From: an uncultured Eisenbergiella sp. | GTDB lineage: Bacteria > Bacillota > Clostridia > Lachnospirales > Lachnospiraceae | DNA: 20,736 nucleotides | Direction: 5' to 3' | NCBI GenBank assembly: GCA_947626725.1 | Contig: CANQTI010000006.1 | Location: forward strand, 1 to 20,736 | Part shown: one piece after another, positions 20,698-20,736 of the stretch | Layout of the letters: each line of letters opens with the position of its first letter | Numbering within the stretch: the first letter of the stretch is position 1 | Notes under the pieces: model-generated | Databases searched by the model: none | What the model saw: the letters and a program-made list of their open reading frames with translations, nothing else | What the model was told of the DNA's origin: nothing | Program-made: the position numbers and the translations under genes

Positions 20698-20736
20698 TAA
20701 CACTCCTTTTGTGTTCGTATCTATTGCCGCTTCTGA

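Overview
The window looks like a chromosomal segment of a low-to-mid GC Gram-positive gut anaerobe, most likely a member of the Lachnospiraceae (Clostridia). This is an inference from the gene content: a PheA of Firmicutes layout, a DUF815 ATPase, a PF06541 (CmpB-like) membrane protein, an Mbeg1-like hydrolase, and an Rpn-family nuclease with a G-[MI]-x-[QRH] repeat tail. Strong GGAGG ribosome sites and frequent GTG/TTG starts fit the same group. Nearly everything is on the minus strand. I found no CRISPR array, insertion sequence, phage gene, rRNA or integration site.

Region 1 (1-11.5 kb). A cut-off Cof-type HAD phosphatase on the plus strand converges on a long minus-strand run. In transcription order the run is pheA (chorismate mutase/prephenate dehydratase), a DUF815 AAA+ ATPase, an HD-domain Ppx/GppA exopolyphosphatase, polyphosphate kinase ppk1, maf (nucleotide pyrophosphatase), a 658-residue HAD/SARP-like regulator/degenerate-GGDEF fusion, a cytoplasmic GH29 alpha-L-fucosidase and a small acidic protein. 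The ppx-ppk1 pair is a polyphosphate make-and-break module. The three-domain fusion is the most unusual protein here.

Region 2 (11.5-14.95 kb). A small PF06541 membrane protein is divergent from pheA and seems to be read from a leaderless transcript. Its stop codon overlaps the -35 box of a near-consensus promoter for a single tRNA-Leu(CAG), which has its own terminator. Converging on the tRNA from the right is a minus-strand set: a LacI-family regulator with a clear promoter and a candidate operator, a 133-residue protein of unknown function, and an Mbeg1-like alpha/beta hydrolase.

Region 3 (14.95-19.57 kb). This minus-strand operon holds hddA (heptose 7-phosphate kinase), an hddC-gmhB fusion (nucleotidyltransferase plus heptose bisphosphate phosphatase), gmhA (sedoheptulose 7-phosphate isomerase), and a 13-14-span membrane protein resembling O-antigen ligases/polymerases. 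Together the first three encode the four activities that convert sedoheptulose 7-phosphate to an NDP-D-glycero-alpha-D-manno-heptose. Heptosylation of a surface glycan is a reasonable inference, although no glycosyltransferase gene lies in the window.

Region 4 (19.57-20.74 kb). A strong hairpin terminator separates the heptose operon from an upstream Rpn-family PD-(D/E)XK nuclease gene whose C-terminal part carries a 42-residue tetrapeptide repeat.
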